This document shows positions 1-10,418 of a stretch of DNA of 64,000 nt, one piece after another. A program made the translations under genes and the position numbers. Numbering within the stretch: position 1 is the stretch's first letter; each line of letters starts with the position of its first letter. Below the pieces are notes generated by a model. It saw nothing but the letters and a program-made list of their open reading frames with translations. It was not told the DNA's origin and did no database searches. The stretch comes from Buddleja alternifolia (Eukaryota; Streptophyta; Magnoliopsida; Lamiales; Scrophulariaceae): positions 20,326,569 through 20,390,568 of the forward strand of contig CM033395.1 in the NCBI GenBank assembly GCA_019426215.1, given 5' to 3'.

Positions 1-1399
1 GAAAATATCTGCCAATTGTTTGTCAGTTCCAATGAAGTGCATGGAGATATCTTTCTTTTGAACATGGTCACGCAAGAAATGGTATCTAATGTCAATGTGT
101 TTGGTTCTAGAATGAAGGACAGGATTTTGGGTCATAGCTAAAGCGCTTTGGTTATCACAATGGATTGGGGTAGGACCTAGGATTGTTCCATAATCTCTAA
201 GTTGTTGCCTCATCCAAAGGATTTGTGCACAACAGCTCCTAGCGGCTACATATTCTGACTCAGCGGTAGAAGTCGCTATGGATTGTTGTTTCTTACTATG
301 CCACGAAACTAGTCTATCACCTAGAAATTGACATGTACCACTAGTACTTTTTCTATCTATTTTGCATCCTGCAAAATCTGCGTCTGAATAACCAATTAGA
401 TCAAAAGAAGAGTCCCGTGGATACCATAAGCCCACATTTTGTGTGCCTTTTAGGTATTTAAGGATTCTCTTGATAGCATTTAAGTGTGATTCTCTAGGAT
501 CAGATTGAGATCGTGCACACATGCATACCGAAAACAAAATATCAGGTCTACTAGCGGTAAGATAAAGAAGTGATCCAATGATACCTCTATAGTTAGTGAT
601 ATCAATTTTCTTCCCACTTTCATCTTTATCTAACTTAAGCGTTTGGCTCATTGGAATTTTTGAAGATGATGCATTTTCCATACCAAATTTCTTAATCATA
701 TCTCTTGTATACTTGGCTTGGTTTATAAATATTCCATTAGGGAGTTGTTTAACTTGTAATCCTAAGAAGAAAGTTAATTCACCCATCATGCTCATTTCAA
801 ATTGATCTTGCATCATTTTCGAAAATTTCTCACACAATCGCTTATTAGTAGAACCAAATATAATATCATCAACATAAATTTGGACTAAGAGAATATCTTC
901 ATTATGGTTAATTTTAAAAAACGTTGTATCAACGCTGCCTTTTGAAAAGCCTTGACCTATAAGGAAGATAGAGAGAGTGTCATACCATGCTCTTGGTGCT
1001 TGTTTAAGGCCATAAAGTGCCTTATCCAATTTGTAGACCATACTTTTGCCATGGTTATTGATGTATCCAGGAGGTTGCTCCACATAGACTTCTTCTTGGA
1101 GTTTACAATTCAAGAAAGCACTCTGCATGTCCATTTGGTATACCGTGAACTTGTTGAATGCGGCAAACGCTAGGAACATCTTAATCGCTTCAAGACGGGC
1201 TACTGGGGCATACGTCTCATCAAAATCAATACCCTTTTCTTGACAATAACACTGAGCGACTAATCTGGCTTTGTTTCTTATAACAATGCCATCTTCGTCC
1301 ATTTTGTTCCTAAAAACCCATCTAGTCCCAATAACTCCTTGGTGAGTTGGCCTAGGTACTAGCGTCCAAACCTTACTTTTCTCAAATTGGTTAAGCTCC
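1..1399 (-). pseudogene. Copia reverse transcriptase and RNase H, copy A (frame open to window edge)
   Basis: This is the C-terminal part of the polyprotein and would copy element RNA into DNA inside virus-like particles. The minus frame reads without a visible stop from the TAA at 1402-1404 to position 1. The frame is the same at the YVDD catalytic motif (865-876) and at the last RNase H codons (1-24). It matches the plus-strand copy B protein over nearly its whole length. It keeps the ASRPD block that copy B has lost. No start codon of its own is expected, because it is released from a polyprotein. The stop at 1402-1404 replaces a CAA codon still present in copy B, so it is probably a point mutation. 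It is listed as a pseudogene because its upstream parts are broken. Confidence 0.85.
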
Positions 1400-1401
1400 T
1401 C

Positions 1402-2816
1402 TTACATCGCTTCTTCCCAACTTGAATCACTAAGCCCTTCATCCACTTTCTTTTGTTCCATTTGAGATAGAAAACTTGCGAGCATGGCCTCATTAATTGT
1501 AGTTGACCTAGTTCTAGTAGGTGCTTCCATATCTCCGATTACTAGCTGTGGTGGATGGTCTCTAAGCCATTTGCGGTCTGGTTGGAATGGGGTGAAAGAC
1601 TCTTGGTTGTCAATCGCTTGACTCTCATTTGTCTCTTGCGCAGTCGCTGCATCATTCACAGTTCCAATTTGCTCTTGATGATCATTCTCTTTATGATCAT
1701 CAGCGATTCTGACATTATCGCCATTGTTAACCTCACGAGTATCCTTAGGAATAGGTACACGAATCTCATCATCTTCGTCATCACTATCATCACCAAGATT
1801 GATTTGTGACGCTTGTTGGGTGAGATCTTCAATACATCATCAGAATTAACCTTACTCGGTTCTTGGTTAGCATCATCAAACACAACATGAATGGATTCTT
1901 CAACCTTCGATTTGATCTTATTTAGGATGCGAAAACTCTTTCCATTCTTGGCATAGCCTAGAAAGATTCCCTCATCCGCTTTAGGATCAAAAGTCTTTAG
2001 GCTGTGGGATCCATTGTTATGAATGAAACATTTTGAACCAAATACATGAAAACATGAAACGTTAGGCTTACGTCCCTTCCACAACTCATATGGAGTCTTC
2101 TCATGTTGCTTGTTGATCATACACAAATTCTGAGTGTAGCAAGCGGTATTGATGGCTTCGGCCAAAACCTTTGAGGCACCTTGGACTCTGCTAACATCGT
2201 CCTAGCGGCTTCTTTAAGTGTTCTGTTCCGTCGCTCGGCAACTCCATTATGTTGAGGTGTTCTAGGAGCAGAATACTCATGAAGTATTCCAAAGTCTATA
2301 CAAAACTTCTCAACAAATTGGTTAGTAAATTCAGTTCCTCTATCGCTTCTAATTCTTGTCACCGTTAAATCTTTATAAGTTTGTGATTGACGAATTAGTG
2401 ATGTGAGCTTGACACTAGTTTCATCTTTGGTCGCGAGGAATTCTACCCAAGTATAGCGAGAGAGATCATCAACAAATAACTAGTGAGTATTTTTTACCAC
2501 TAACACTCATGATTTGAATGGGACCAAACAAATCTAGATGTAATAGTTCAAGAACTCTAGAAGTAGATAGGCATGGTTTCTTCTTAAAAGATGATTTAAC
2601 TTGTTTACCCATTTGGCATGCATCACATAAGCGATTTTTCTGAAAGGAACCCTTAGGTAATCCCTCCACTAGATTTTGCGATATTAATTGAGAGATTGCC
2701 TTAAAATTGAGGTGATTCATTTTTCTATGCCATAACCAACCCAATTCATTTTGAATTTTAGCAACAAAGCATGTGGAGTTGTTATCAATTGTAAAATCCC
2801 AATCTACTAAATACAC
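1402..2816 (-). pseudogene. Copia integrase region, copy A (frameshifted)
   Basis: Holds the GAG-pre-integrase HHCC zinc-binding segment (2469-2816: WHRKMNH, then CDAC) and the integrase core (2117-2362: SDRGTEF, PQHNGVAERRNR). The C-terminal integrase and the variable linker to RT follow (1402-2165). Integrase would insert the DNA copy into the genome. The pieces lie in several minus frames, with a frameshift near 2469 where the frame ends in two adjacent TGA stops, another near 2140 and another near 1657. Family identity is clear from the motifs, but no full-length integrase can be made. The end at 1402 is the in-frame TAA described for RT. Confidence 0.85.
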
Positions 2817-2837
2817 ATTGTTTGTTCTTTTTCCTCT

Positions 2838-3164
2838 TCATTTAGTAGACTTAGTCTTAGCGTCGTTAACATAGCAGAAGTCGCTTGAGAATTTTACTTC
2901 AAAGCCTTTATCACAAAATCGACTAATGCTTAACAAATTATGCTTAAGACCTTCAACATAATATACATCACTAATCATGATGTTCCCCCTATGCATGATA
3001 CCTATACCTTTGGTTTTACCTTTGGAGTTTTCACCGAATATAACTTGAGGACCGTTGGTAGCTTGATAGTTGACTAGAAGATCTTTGGAACCCGTCATGT
3101 GTCTTGACGATCCACTATCAATGTACCAAACTGAAGTATCGATGTTGGCTCTAGGTACCTGCAT
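2838..3164 (-). pseudogene. Copia aspartic protease, copy A
   Basis: About 108 residues containing WYIDSGSSRHMTG, the active-site signature of the copia protease, which cleaves the polyprotein. The frame ends at a TGA (2838-2840) that sits where an Arg codon would continue into the HHCC segment in the same frame, so CGA to TGA is likely. The block joins gag-linker sequence upstream through a disrupted stretch (3165-3453) with no clear long frame. Confidence 0.8.
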
Positions 3165-3453
3165 TTAAAGGATAATTCTAATTCTTCTTAGGTACCCATG
3201 TTGCATTGGGTCCTTATTTGTTAGCAACTTTGGTTTGAATTAGAACTTTAGGAACCCATATTTGCTTAGTCTTCATTGTAGGAATACTGGCCTTCTTGGG
3301 TTTCACATCATGTTGTGTGTGCTTTTTATTTACTTTGTGTTGTGTGTGCTTTTTGGGTGTATAATAATAATATCCTCGATTATAATAATAGTCATAATCA
3401 TAATTATCATAGTATCGATAATATGATTTTGACTGTCTTGGATATTGATGCTG

Positions 3454-4182
3454 CTATTTCCTTGGCGCTGGCTTGGGTTGCACTTTTGGTGCTGGACGCT
3501 TAGCACTTGATTCACAGTGGTTAGGTTTATCCTTAGCCTTTTGAGCATTTGGATGAACCTTTCTTTGTGAATCATTTGCTTTAGCCTTACCCTTGCCTGA
3601 GTCAGCTTTGGCTTTCTCATTTAGCCTCGTATCATTGTCTCTAGGTTCATTTAGCGTTTGGCTTTGTGAACTTTTCTCAACAAAGGTAACACCCTTTCCT
3701 TTGTTGTTGGCCGTAACATTAGATTTATTAGGTTGTTTACCGAATTTATTGTATCCTAAACCGGTCTTTTCACCATATAATCTAGTTACCTCAGTCACAT
3801 TATCCAACTTTCTAGAAGCTTGTGATAATGATGAGAGGAGCTGCTCTGATTTGGCAAGTCTAGCGATTAGATCAGCTTCTCTCTTGACTATTATATCAAG
3901 ATCGCTTTTTAATTGAATAATCTCACTCTCAAGTGATTGGTTCTTCTCAATACATTGTTGCTGAACTTTCAACTCTGATTTGAGCGTAAGTTTATCTCTT
4001 GTGAGTGATGAGATAATAGCGAGATTGTTTTGACATATTTTGGCGGCCTCTTGACAACCTTTATAATATTCATTAACTTTGTCAAGTAATTCATCATAAG
4101 AAAGAGGATGAAAAAATTCATTGGTTACCTCTTGTAGCGATTCGTCAGACGCTTCATCATCTCTTGCCATGAGACAAATCAA
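3454..4182 (-). pseudogene. Copia gag-pol linker with coiled coil, copy A
   Basis: A 242-residue frame. Residues about 20-125 are Leu/Glu/Lys-rich and look like a coiled coil (repeated LKSEL, LESEIIQLKSDL spacing). The C-terminal third is very Lys/Asn/Pro-rich and disordered-looking. It overlaps the end of gag in another frame, so a frameshift separates them. SIRE-type gag proteins often have a long charged coiled-coil extension before protease, and that is the best reading here. No enzymatic motif is seen. Confidence 0.65.
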
Positions 4183-5411
4183 TGCTGAGTCGCTTGTAGG
4201 CTATCATCACTGCTTTCATCTGATGATTCCAAATCCTCTTCAGGTGCGGAGAATGGTTCGGATTCCACTAGCAAACCTTGTTGACGAAGGTTGCTCCTGA
4301 ATTGGTTTCTATCCGCATAGTCTTGCCTTGTGGGCTTAGACACATTTGGATAAGGGCAATTTACCTGGTAGTACCCTGGTTTCCTGCAATTATAACACAA
4401 CTTAGTTTTCATTTTGTGTTCAGTGGATAATCGCTTTGACACTACTGGTGCTGAGAGATTTTGAGTAGGGGACGGAGGCGCTTGGTATGGAACTGGCGCT
4501 ACTGGTTGAGGTGTGCAGGGGGAATTTGAAATGAACTGAGGCGCTGGAGCAGGGGGAGGAGTTTGAAATGAAGTTTGTCCAAAAGGATTTCTCTTTTCAT
4601 ATCTTAGAAATTTCTTGAATTTGTTGACCAATAAGGCCATTTCCTTTTCTTCATTTATTTCTGTTGATTTCACTTCGCTAACCGCTTTACCCTTACTTTT
4701 GGTAGTAGCGATTAAAGCTCCTGATTTAGTCGCTGAAGTCGATGTGTCGCTGACTTCACCCAATTCGAATTCAAATGCCTTTAACTCTGAAAACACATGT
4801 TCTGGAGTAAGAGTCTCCAAGGTCTGTGATTCTCTCATAGCAACAGTCTTAATCAAGTATTTACTTGGAAGACTTCTGAAAATCTTATTGAGCATTTCCT
4901 TGTTGGTCAATTCCTTATCTAGTGACGCTAACTCGGTAATGAGCAAAGTAAATCTTGCGTCCAATTGTTCTAGCGTCTCATTGGGCTGTATCTTGAAATG
5001 CCCAAATCTTTGCATGGCTATGGAAAGTTTATTCTCCTTCAGTTGTGCCGATCCTTCACACACTATAGCCAACTTATCCCATATTTCTTTGGAAATCTTA
5101 CATTGCTTGATCTTGTTGAACAATGCATCATTGTCTCCTAACGCTGAGTAAAGTGCACTTCGTCCAACATTATCTAGATTTGCCCTTTTTCGATCATCAG
5201 GCGTCCATTCTAACTTAGGTTTCTCGACATAACAATCCGGAGTGGCCTCGGTTGCTTCAGGGGCTCGAGTTACAACTTTCATAATCTGAATGCGGCCATC
5301 TGTAATCACATCACACATTTCATTATCGCAAGAGCATAAATAAGCGAATGCTCTAAGTTTCCAAGAATCATAGTTTGATTCTACCAACTTAGGCATTTTG
5401 TTAAAAGCCAT
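4179..5411 (-). pseudogene. Copia Gag (capsid/nucleocapsid), copy A
   Basis: A 410-residue frame from an ATG at 5411, about 100 bp inside the primer binding site, which fits a gag start. The N-terminal half is the UBN2-type copia capsid domain (ESNYDSWKLRAFAYL; LNKIFRSLPSKY). It is followed by a Pro/Gln-rich spacer and a zinc knuckle at residues 339-352 (4356-4397). The knuckle reads CYNCRKPGYYQVNC: the histidine of CX2CX4HX4C is tyrosine (TAC where CAC is expected), so zinc binding is probably lost. The tail is acidic and Ser-rich. The frame itself is intact, but it sits in a defective element. Confidence 0.85.
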
Positions 5412-5512
5412 AATGAGATGTTTTAAAGAGAAAATTTAAAGAGATGAAGTTTTAAAAAGATGGATCTGAACAAGCAGTTACACTTGGAAACGCTTAGGTT
5501 TCTAATTCAACT

Positions 5513-5524
5513 GCTCTGATACCA
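5513..5524 (-). other. Primer binding site (initiator Met tRNA), copy A
   Basis: The minus strand reads TGGTATCAGAGC, the standard copia primer site complementary to the 3' part of initiator methionine tRNA. It lies two bases inside the LTR end at 5527, where the LTR ends in CA. Confidence 0.9.
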
Positions 5525-5526
5525 CT

Positions 5527-6378
5527 TGGTAGTCCCATGTGACATACGAAAGGGTTTAGAAGGAGGGGTTGAATAGACCCTGAAATCTTTTTCGACTTCA
5601 AAAAAATTCGTATCACTTTTAAAAAGATTTGAACGCTTAGAAGCTGAGCACTTGGGTCAGGCGCTTCAGTTAACATGACTTAGACTCAGTGATTTTAGAA
5701 ATTTAACAAAGTAGGGTAATGCCTAGATCGCTTAATCAGGGTTAGTACTGCGGAAATGATTTTTAGCGTTCGATTGGTTAATTAATCGTTTTGCAATTAG
5801 CTTGTCTTTTTCAAAGAATATAATATAATGTAAATAAAGACAATAATTAAAGTAAATGACACAAGAAATTGTAAGGTTCACTGGGTTATGTAATCCCAGC
5901 TACGTCATTTTTCTGCTTTTTCACTTGGAGGAATTTACTAGGATGATTATCAAAGAATCACACAGAATCTTCTACAAGATAGTAAAGGATGAAAAAGATC
6001 TCGGGCTCTTTGATCACACAGATTTCAGCACCAATAAAGATCGTCTTCTACAAGCTTCTCTCACTCAGAAATACTGCCTGTAAGGGGTTTCAACAACTTT
6101 CTCACTCAGATGAAAGGTTGAAGGTTTGTCACAAGGGTTTGTTTGTTTTTTGGGAAGATCAAACAACTTGGAATATCTCAATAGGAATTTAGGTTTCTTT
6201 TTTGGAAGAGGTTTGAGATATTTGTGACTGTCTGGAATGTAGATGAAAAGCTTGAAGGAATTTTAGCTATGGAGTTTCTAAGCTTTTTCTTGTGCATGTA
6301 CATAAATTTCTCTTGTAATATTATGTACCGTACTTTTGGGTTTGCTGAAGGTAAGGTATTTATAGGCAATTCTTGGAA
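5527..6378 (-). repeat. Truncated 5' LTR of copy A
   Basis: The reverse complement matches the 3' two-thirds of the copy B LTR (20672-22224), including the GTAGAAGATTCTGTGTGATTC block. The TATA box lies at 6357-6364 (TATAAATA on the minus strand). Similarity stops at about 6378, leaving about 850 of roughly 1550 bp, so upstream U3 sequence is missing. The truncation point is the joint with copy B. Confidence 0.8.
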
Positions 6379-7990
6379 TCTGAGCAAATTATTGGAGATA
6401 TTGGAGCACCAGTTAGAACTAGAGCCGCTACATTCAATGAGGCCATGTTCGCAAGCTTTCTATCTCAAATGGAACCTATGAAAGTGGATGAAGCGCTAAG
6501 TGACCCAAGTTGGATTGAAGCTATGCAAGAAGAGCTCAATCAGTTCGAACGAAATAAGGTTTGGATGCTAGTACCAAGACCAACTCACCAAGGAGTTATT
6601 GGAACTAGATGGGTATATAGAAACAAGATGGATGAGAACGGCATTGTTGTAAAAAAATAAGGCCAGACTCGTAGCTCAAGGATATTGCCAAGAGGAGGGT
6701 ATTGACTTTGATGAGACATACGCTTCTGTCGCTCGTCTTGAAGCAATCCGCATGTTTCTAGCGTATGCAGCGTTTACCAAATTTACAGTATATCAAATGG
6801 ACGTAAAGAGTGCCTTCCTGAATGGTAAACTCCAAGAAGAAGTATATGTGGAGTAACCACCAGGATTCATCAACAATCATGGTAAGGGTATGGTTTACAA
6901 GCTAGAAAAAGCACTTTACGGGCTTAAGCAAGCACCACGAGCATGGTATGACACTCTCTCTATCTTTCTTATTGGTAAAGGCTTTTCAAAAGGCAGCGTT
7001 GACACAACGTTATTTAAAATTATCAATAACGAAGATATTCTCTTAGTTCAAATTTACGTTGATGATATTATATTTGGTTCTACTAACAAGCGTCTGTGTG
7101 AGAAATTTTCGAAAATGATGCAAGAACAATTTGAAATGAGCATGATGGGTGAATTAACTTTATTCTTAGGACTACAAGTTAAACAACTCCCCAATGACAT
7201 ATTTATTAACCAAGTTAAATATACACGAGATATGATTAAGAAATTTGGTGCGGAAAATACATCATATTCAAAAATTCCAATGTGTCAAACGCTTAAGTTA
7301 GATAAAGATGAAAGTGGAAAGAAAGTTGATATCACTAATTACAGAGGTATCATTGGATCACTTCTTTATCTCACTGATATTATGTTTTCGGTATGCATGT
7401 GTGCACGATTTCAAGCTGATCCTAAAGAGTCACACTTAATTGTTGCCAAGAAGATCCTTAAATACCTAAAAGGCACACAAAATGTGGGCTTATGGTATCC
7501 TAGGGATTCTCCTTTTGAACTAATCGGTTACTCAGATGTAGATTTTGCAGGTTGCAAAATAGATCATAAAAGCACTAGTGGTACTTGTCAATTCCTAGGT
7601 GATAGGTTAGTTTCATGGCATAGCAAGAAACAACAATCCATAGCTACCTCTACAGCCGAAGCTGAGTATGTAGCTGCAGGAAGTTGTTGTGCACAAGTTC
7701 TATGGATGAGGCAACAACTCAGAGATTACGGAATAATCTTAGGTCCAACCCCCATTCATTGTGATAACCAAAGCGCTCTAGCCATGACTCAAAACCCTGT
7801 TCTTCATTCCAGAACCAAACACATTGACATTAGATACCATTTTCTTCGTGACCATGTTCAAAAGAAAGATATCTCCATGCACTTCATTGGAACTGACAAA
7901 CAATTGGCAGATATCTTTACCAAAGCACTCAATGAACAACGTTTTCTCACTTTGAGAAGTGAACTAGGTATGATTGATTTAAACGCTTAA
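6379..7990 (+). pseudogene. Copia reverse transcriptase and RNase H, copy B
   Basis: Three blocks make up RT-RNase H. The first (6379-6660) contains GTRWVYRNK and ends by a frameshift in an A-run near 6651-6660. The second (about 6655-6853) reads through to a TAA at 6854-6856 that replaces CAA in YVEQPPG. The third (6890-7990, 366 residues) carries the YVDD catalytic motif at residues 56-59, the RNase H blocks and the IHCDNQSA and HIDIRYHF motifs. Compared with copy A, 12 bases are missing in the ASRPD region (about 7375). The true end is the TAA at 7988-7990. It is inactive as written. Confidence 0.9.
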
Positions 7991-8860
7991 TCATCAAGCA
8001 TCATACTTTATTAGACATATAACTTAAGGGGAATCCACTTGATTTATGTCTAACAACCTTCTTTGAAAAACAAAAATTGGTACAAGTTATCAAATTTAGG
8101 GGGAACCTTAAAATTGTACTTGAACATACCTGTAAGCGTCAATGATCAAAATTTTCAAATGCATGATCATCAACGCTCAGTATTATCTTTGCATAAAATA
8201 TTGGACGCTCAAACATAGAAAGGACTTTGACTTTAAGCGTCTATATTACAACAGTTATAATGAATAATGAATACCAACCAATGGTATCATTTAAGCGTTG
8301 AATCAAGTCCAATCAACTCTTAATATAAAAATATAATTTTCTTTACAAGCCATGCATAAAGTTTCCAAACTTCTTTCGAAGTAGTGGGTAGACTCAACAG
8401 TGTATTTTGTACTCTACTCGCACGCTTCTATCACATCAAACTGGCGGGTAATCAAAAGTTTCTTTTCAAAATGACGGTTCAGAGATAGCACGTGTTTGTG
8501 TATGTGTCAGTGTACAAACGAGCGCGTGCGTTACACTCTGAAAATGCCAAACGTTTTAAAAAAAAAAAAAAATTAACTCGGATGTCAAATCTTTATACCT
8601 AAGAATTACCAAATGTAACTTCTCTCTATTACACAAAACTCGCATCCGCAGTTAATGAATTTATGGCTGAGATTCAACAATTGATACATGTGTCTAAATC
8701 CTACAGAGACTAGAAAACACAAGTTTCAAAACTTCTTCACTGTATCATTTAAAACACAAATTCTGCAGAATGACAATTCACTTTTACTCAAAACATATCT
8801 GCAAAACTTAGTCTCTCTCTCAAAGCAAAAGAAAAATCTCAGTTCATCTCTTTCACAAAA
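7991..8860 (+). other. Non-coding spacer between pol and post-pol ORF of copy B
   Basis: No ORF is supported here. It holds polypurine-like tracts (AAGGGGAA near 8030, TAGGGGGAAC near 8098) of the kind SIRE elements carry between pol and the 3' LTR. It also has at least six AGCGY motifs in either orientation and an A-run near 8558-8573. Confidence 0.5.
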
Positions 8861-8928
8861 ATGGCACCAAAGAAATCATCGTCTACTTCTGCTGAACTTA
8901 CCATCAAGGTGAATGAAGGCCTTGTTGT
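8861..8928 (+). pseudogene. 5' end of post-pol ORF of copy B (first 22 codons)
   Basis: ATG at 8861 in a good context (AAAATGG), followed by MAPKKSSSTSAEL. The frame is cut after 68 bases by the nested gypsy element. The last five bases (GTTGT, 8924-8928) are its target duplication. Without the insertion and one duplication, the frame passes exactly into the frame that is open at 16280, so this is the true N-terminus of the long ORF that resumes there. It occupies the place of the extra, often called envelope-like, ORF of SIRE elements. I see no signal peptide here. Confidence 0.75.
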
Positions 8929-10400
8929 TGACACGCGAAATCCTAGCAAGTATACTAGGTCGTGCAAAGTAATAAAGTGGACTATTTAGCCCGGGGTGTA
9001 TCGTCTCCACAGGGACAATTGGATTCAATGCTCGTAATTGCTATATTACCTATTTCTAAGCTAAATCAATTTATAAGATGATAGGTGTTTATACTATGAA
9101 GATAACTAAAGATAACTAAAATGATTATCAAGGTAATAATTCAAATTGGAAGTGGTGATTGGGTTATGATCCTACTATGTTCTATTCTATGTTCATGAAC
9201 TCTCAATTATCCAGATTTTTAGAATGATCTTGTTATGGCGAAACCCCCTAATGTATTTATTATTCAATCTCTTGAAATAATAAGCCTATACTAGTTAACA
9301 ACTTCCTATATCTCTATAGTGAAGATTGAATTAACTAACATGCATTTAGGTTCGAAGGAATTCCTTGTTTACGAAGATCCTACATTCAATCGGGTCATCT
9401 TATCACAAAAAGCCACACAACGCAATCGATTCTATCTCTAGTCAATTGTTACGTTATGATGTTTGATTTTTGATCTCCCTTTATCTATCCTCAAGACAAA
9501 GCATTTTATCAAACACATGGTGATCAAGCATATGCATGCATTAAGCATAAAATCAAACATGTAACAAGAATGTAATAAATCCAGAAATTAATCATTCATT
9601 AAACACAAAACATCACAAAGTATTCACATAACCCAACCACAAAGATGCTTAGCTCATACTTACAATAACAAATGATTCAACAATTCTATAAGACATAGTT
9701 GATAACTAATCAAAGAGAAAGAGTTGAATTACTCCCTATTACAAAGTGTGAATCCATGCTTTGATGATGAAATTGATGAGGATGAGGATGATGATCCTCT
9801 TCAAGCTTCCTTGGGTGGTGGCTGATATGTAAGGAGTCTAGGGTGTGTTTAGGGCATATTCTAGGGTATCTTTTGTCCAAATGACCTGAAAGTCTATTTA
9901 TAGGCCAAGTCCGCTGCCTTGAACGCCGCGGCGTTGATGGTCGAACGCCGCGGTGATCAACATTCTGCTTCCGAACGCCGCGGCATTGGTGATGAACGCC
10001 GCGGCGTTCCCCTGCTGCTCCGTACAGTTTTGGTAAAATAAGCATAACTTTCTCTACCGATGTCGGATTGAGGTGATTCAAATTGCTTCGCGAATCTAAG
10101 ACAACGGGTCTACAATAGTGAAGAAGAAACCTTAGTCTGATTCGGCTGACAATTGGACGAAAATTGCGTTTCTATATGAGCATTATGTAAAATCTTTCGT
10201 CAACTATCTCATTTTGTTGCTTTCTTCAATTTCAAGCTCGATTTGGATCTCCTTTCTCGTCTTTCATGCGTAAATCAACTTGTATTCTACAAAACAAAAT
10301 CTATACCAATCAAAGCATTATGAGGGATAAAAAGTGATCAAAGTAACGATCAAATCATATTACAATGGGGCATAAAATACTGTAAAATATGGACTTATCA
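8929..10400 (-). repeat. 3' LTR of nested gypsy element
   Basis: 1472 bp. On the minus strand it starts TGATAAGTCC and ends GCGTGTCA. The TATA box on minus is at 9895-9902, and a cluster of four GAACGCCGCGG motifs (9925-10012) lies just upstream of it in the transcription sense. Apparent ORFs inside it are chance reading of this GC-rich cluster. Confidence 0.92.
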
Positions 10401-10418
10401 ACTACCCCCCAACTAGGC
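10401..10418 (-). other. Polypurine tract of nested gypsy element
   Basis: The minus strand reads AGTTGGGGGGTAGT directly before the LTR start, the expected place for plus-strand priming. A second, similar G-run lies near 11778-11786. Confidence 0.7.

Larger units (their letters stand above)
1..6378 (-). mobile_element. SIRE-type Ty1/copia retrotransposon, copy A (3' end outside window)
   Basis: Minus-strand LTR retrotransposon in copia order. From high to low coordinate it has a truncated 5' LTR (about 6378-5527), a primer binding site, gag (5411), a coiled-coil linker, protease, integrase, RT and RNase H running off position 1. The RT wording around YVDD and the RNase H block match the SIRE/Maximus lineage as I know it. 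The 5' LTR stops just upstream of its TATA box, where the sequence switches abruptly to plus-strand pol of copy B. The 3' LTR is left of the window. Gag, protease and integrase are broken by stops and frameshifts, while the RT-RNase H frame stays open to the edge. It is defective as it stands. Confidence 0.9.

Noticed and set aside
4615..5151. Plus ORF of 178 residues
   Set aside because: It is the antisense shadow of copy A gag, whose minus frame carries clear capsid and zinc-knuckle motifs.
9710..10081. Minus ORF of 123 residues repeated at 15600-15956
   Set aside because: Both lie in the two LTRs of the nested gypsy element and simply translate the palindromic CpG cluster. The indels between the copies do not suggest selection on a protein.
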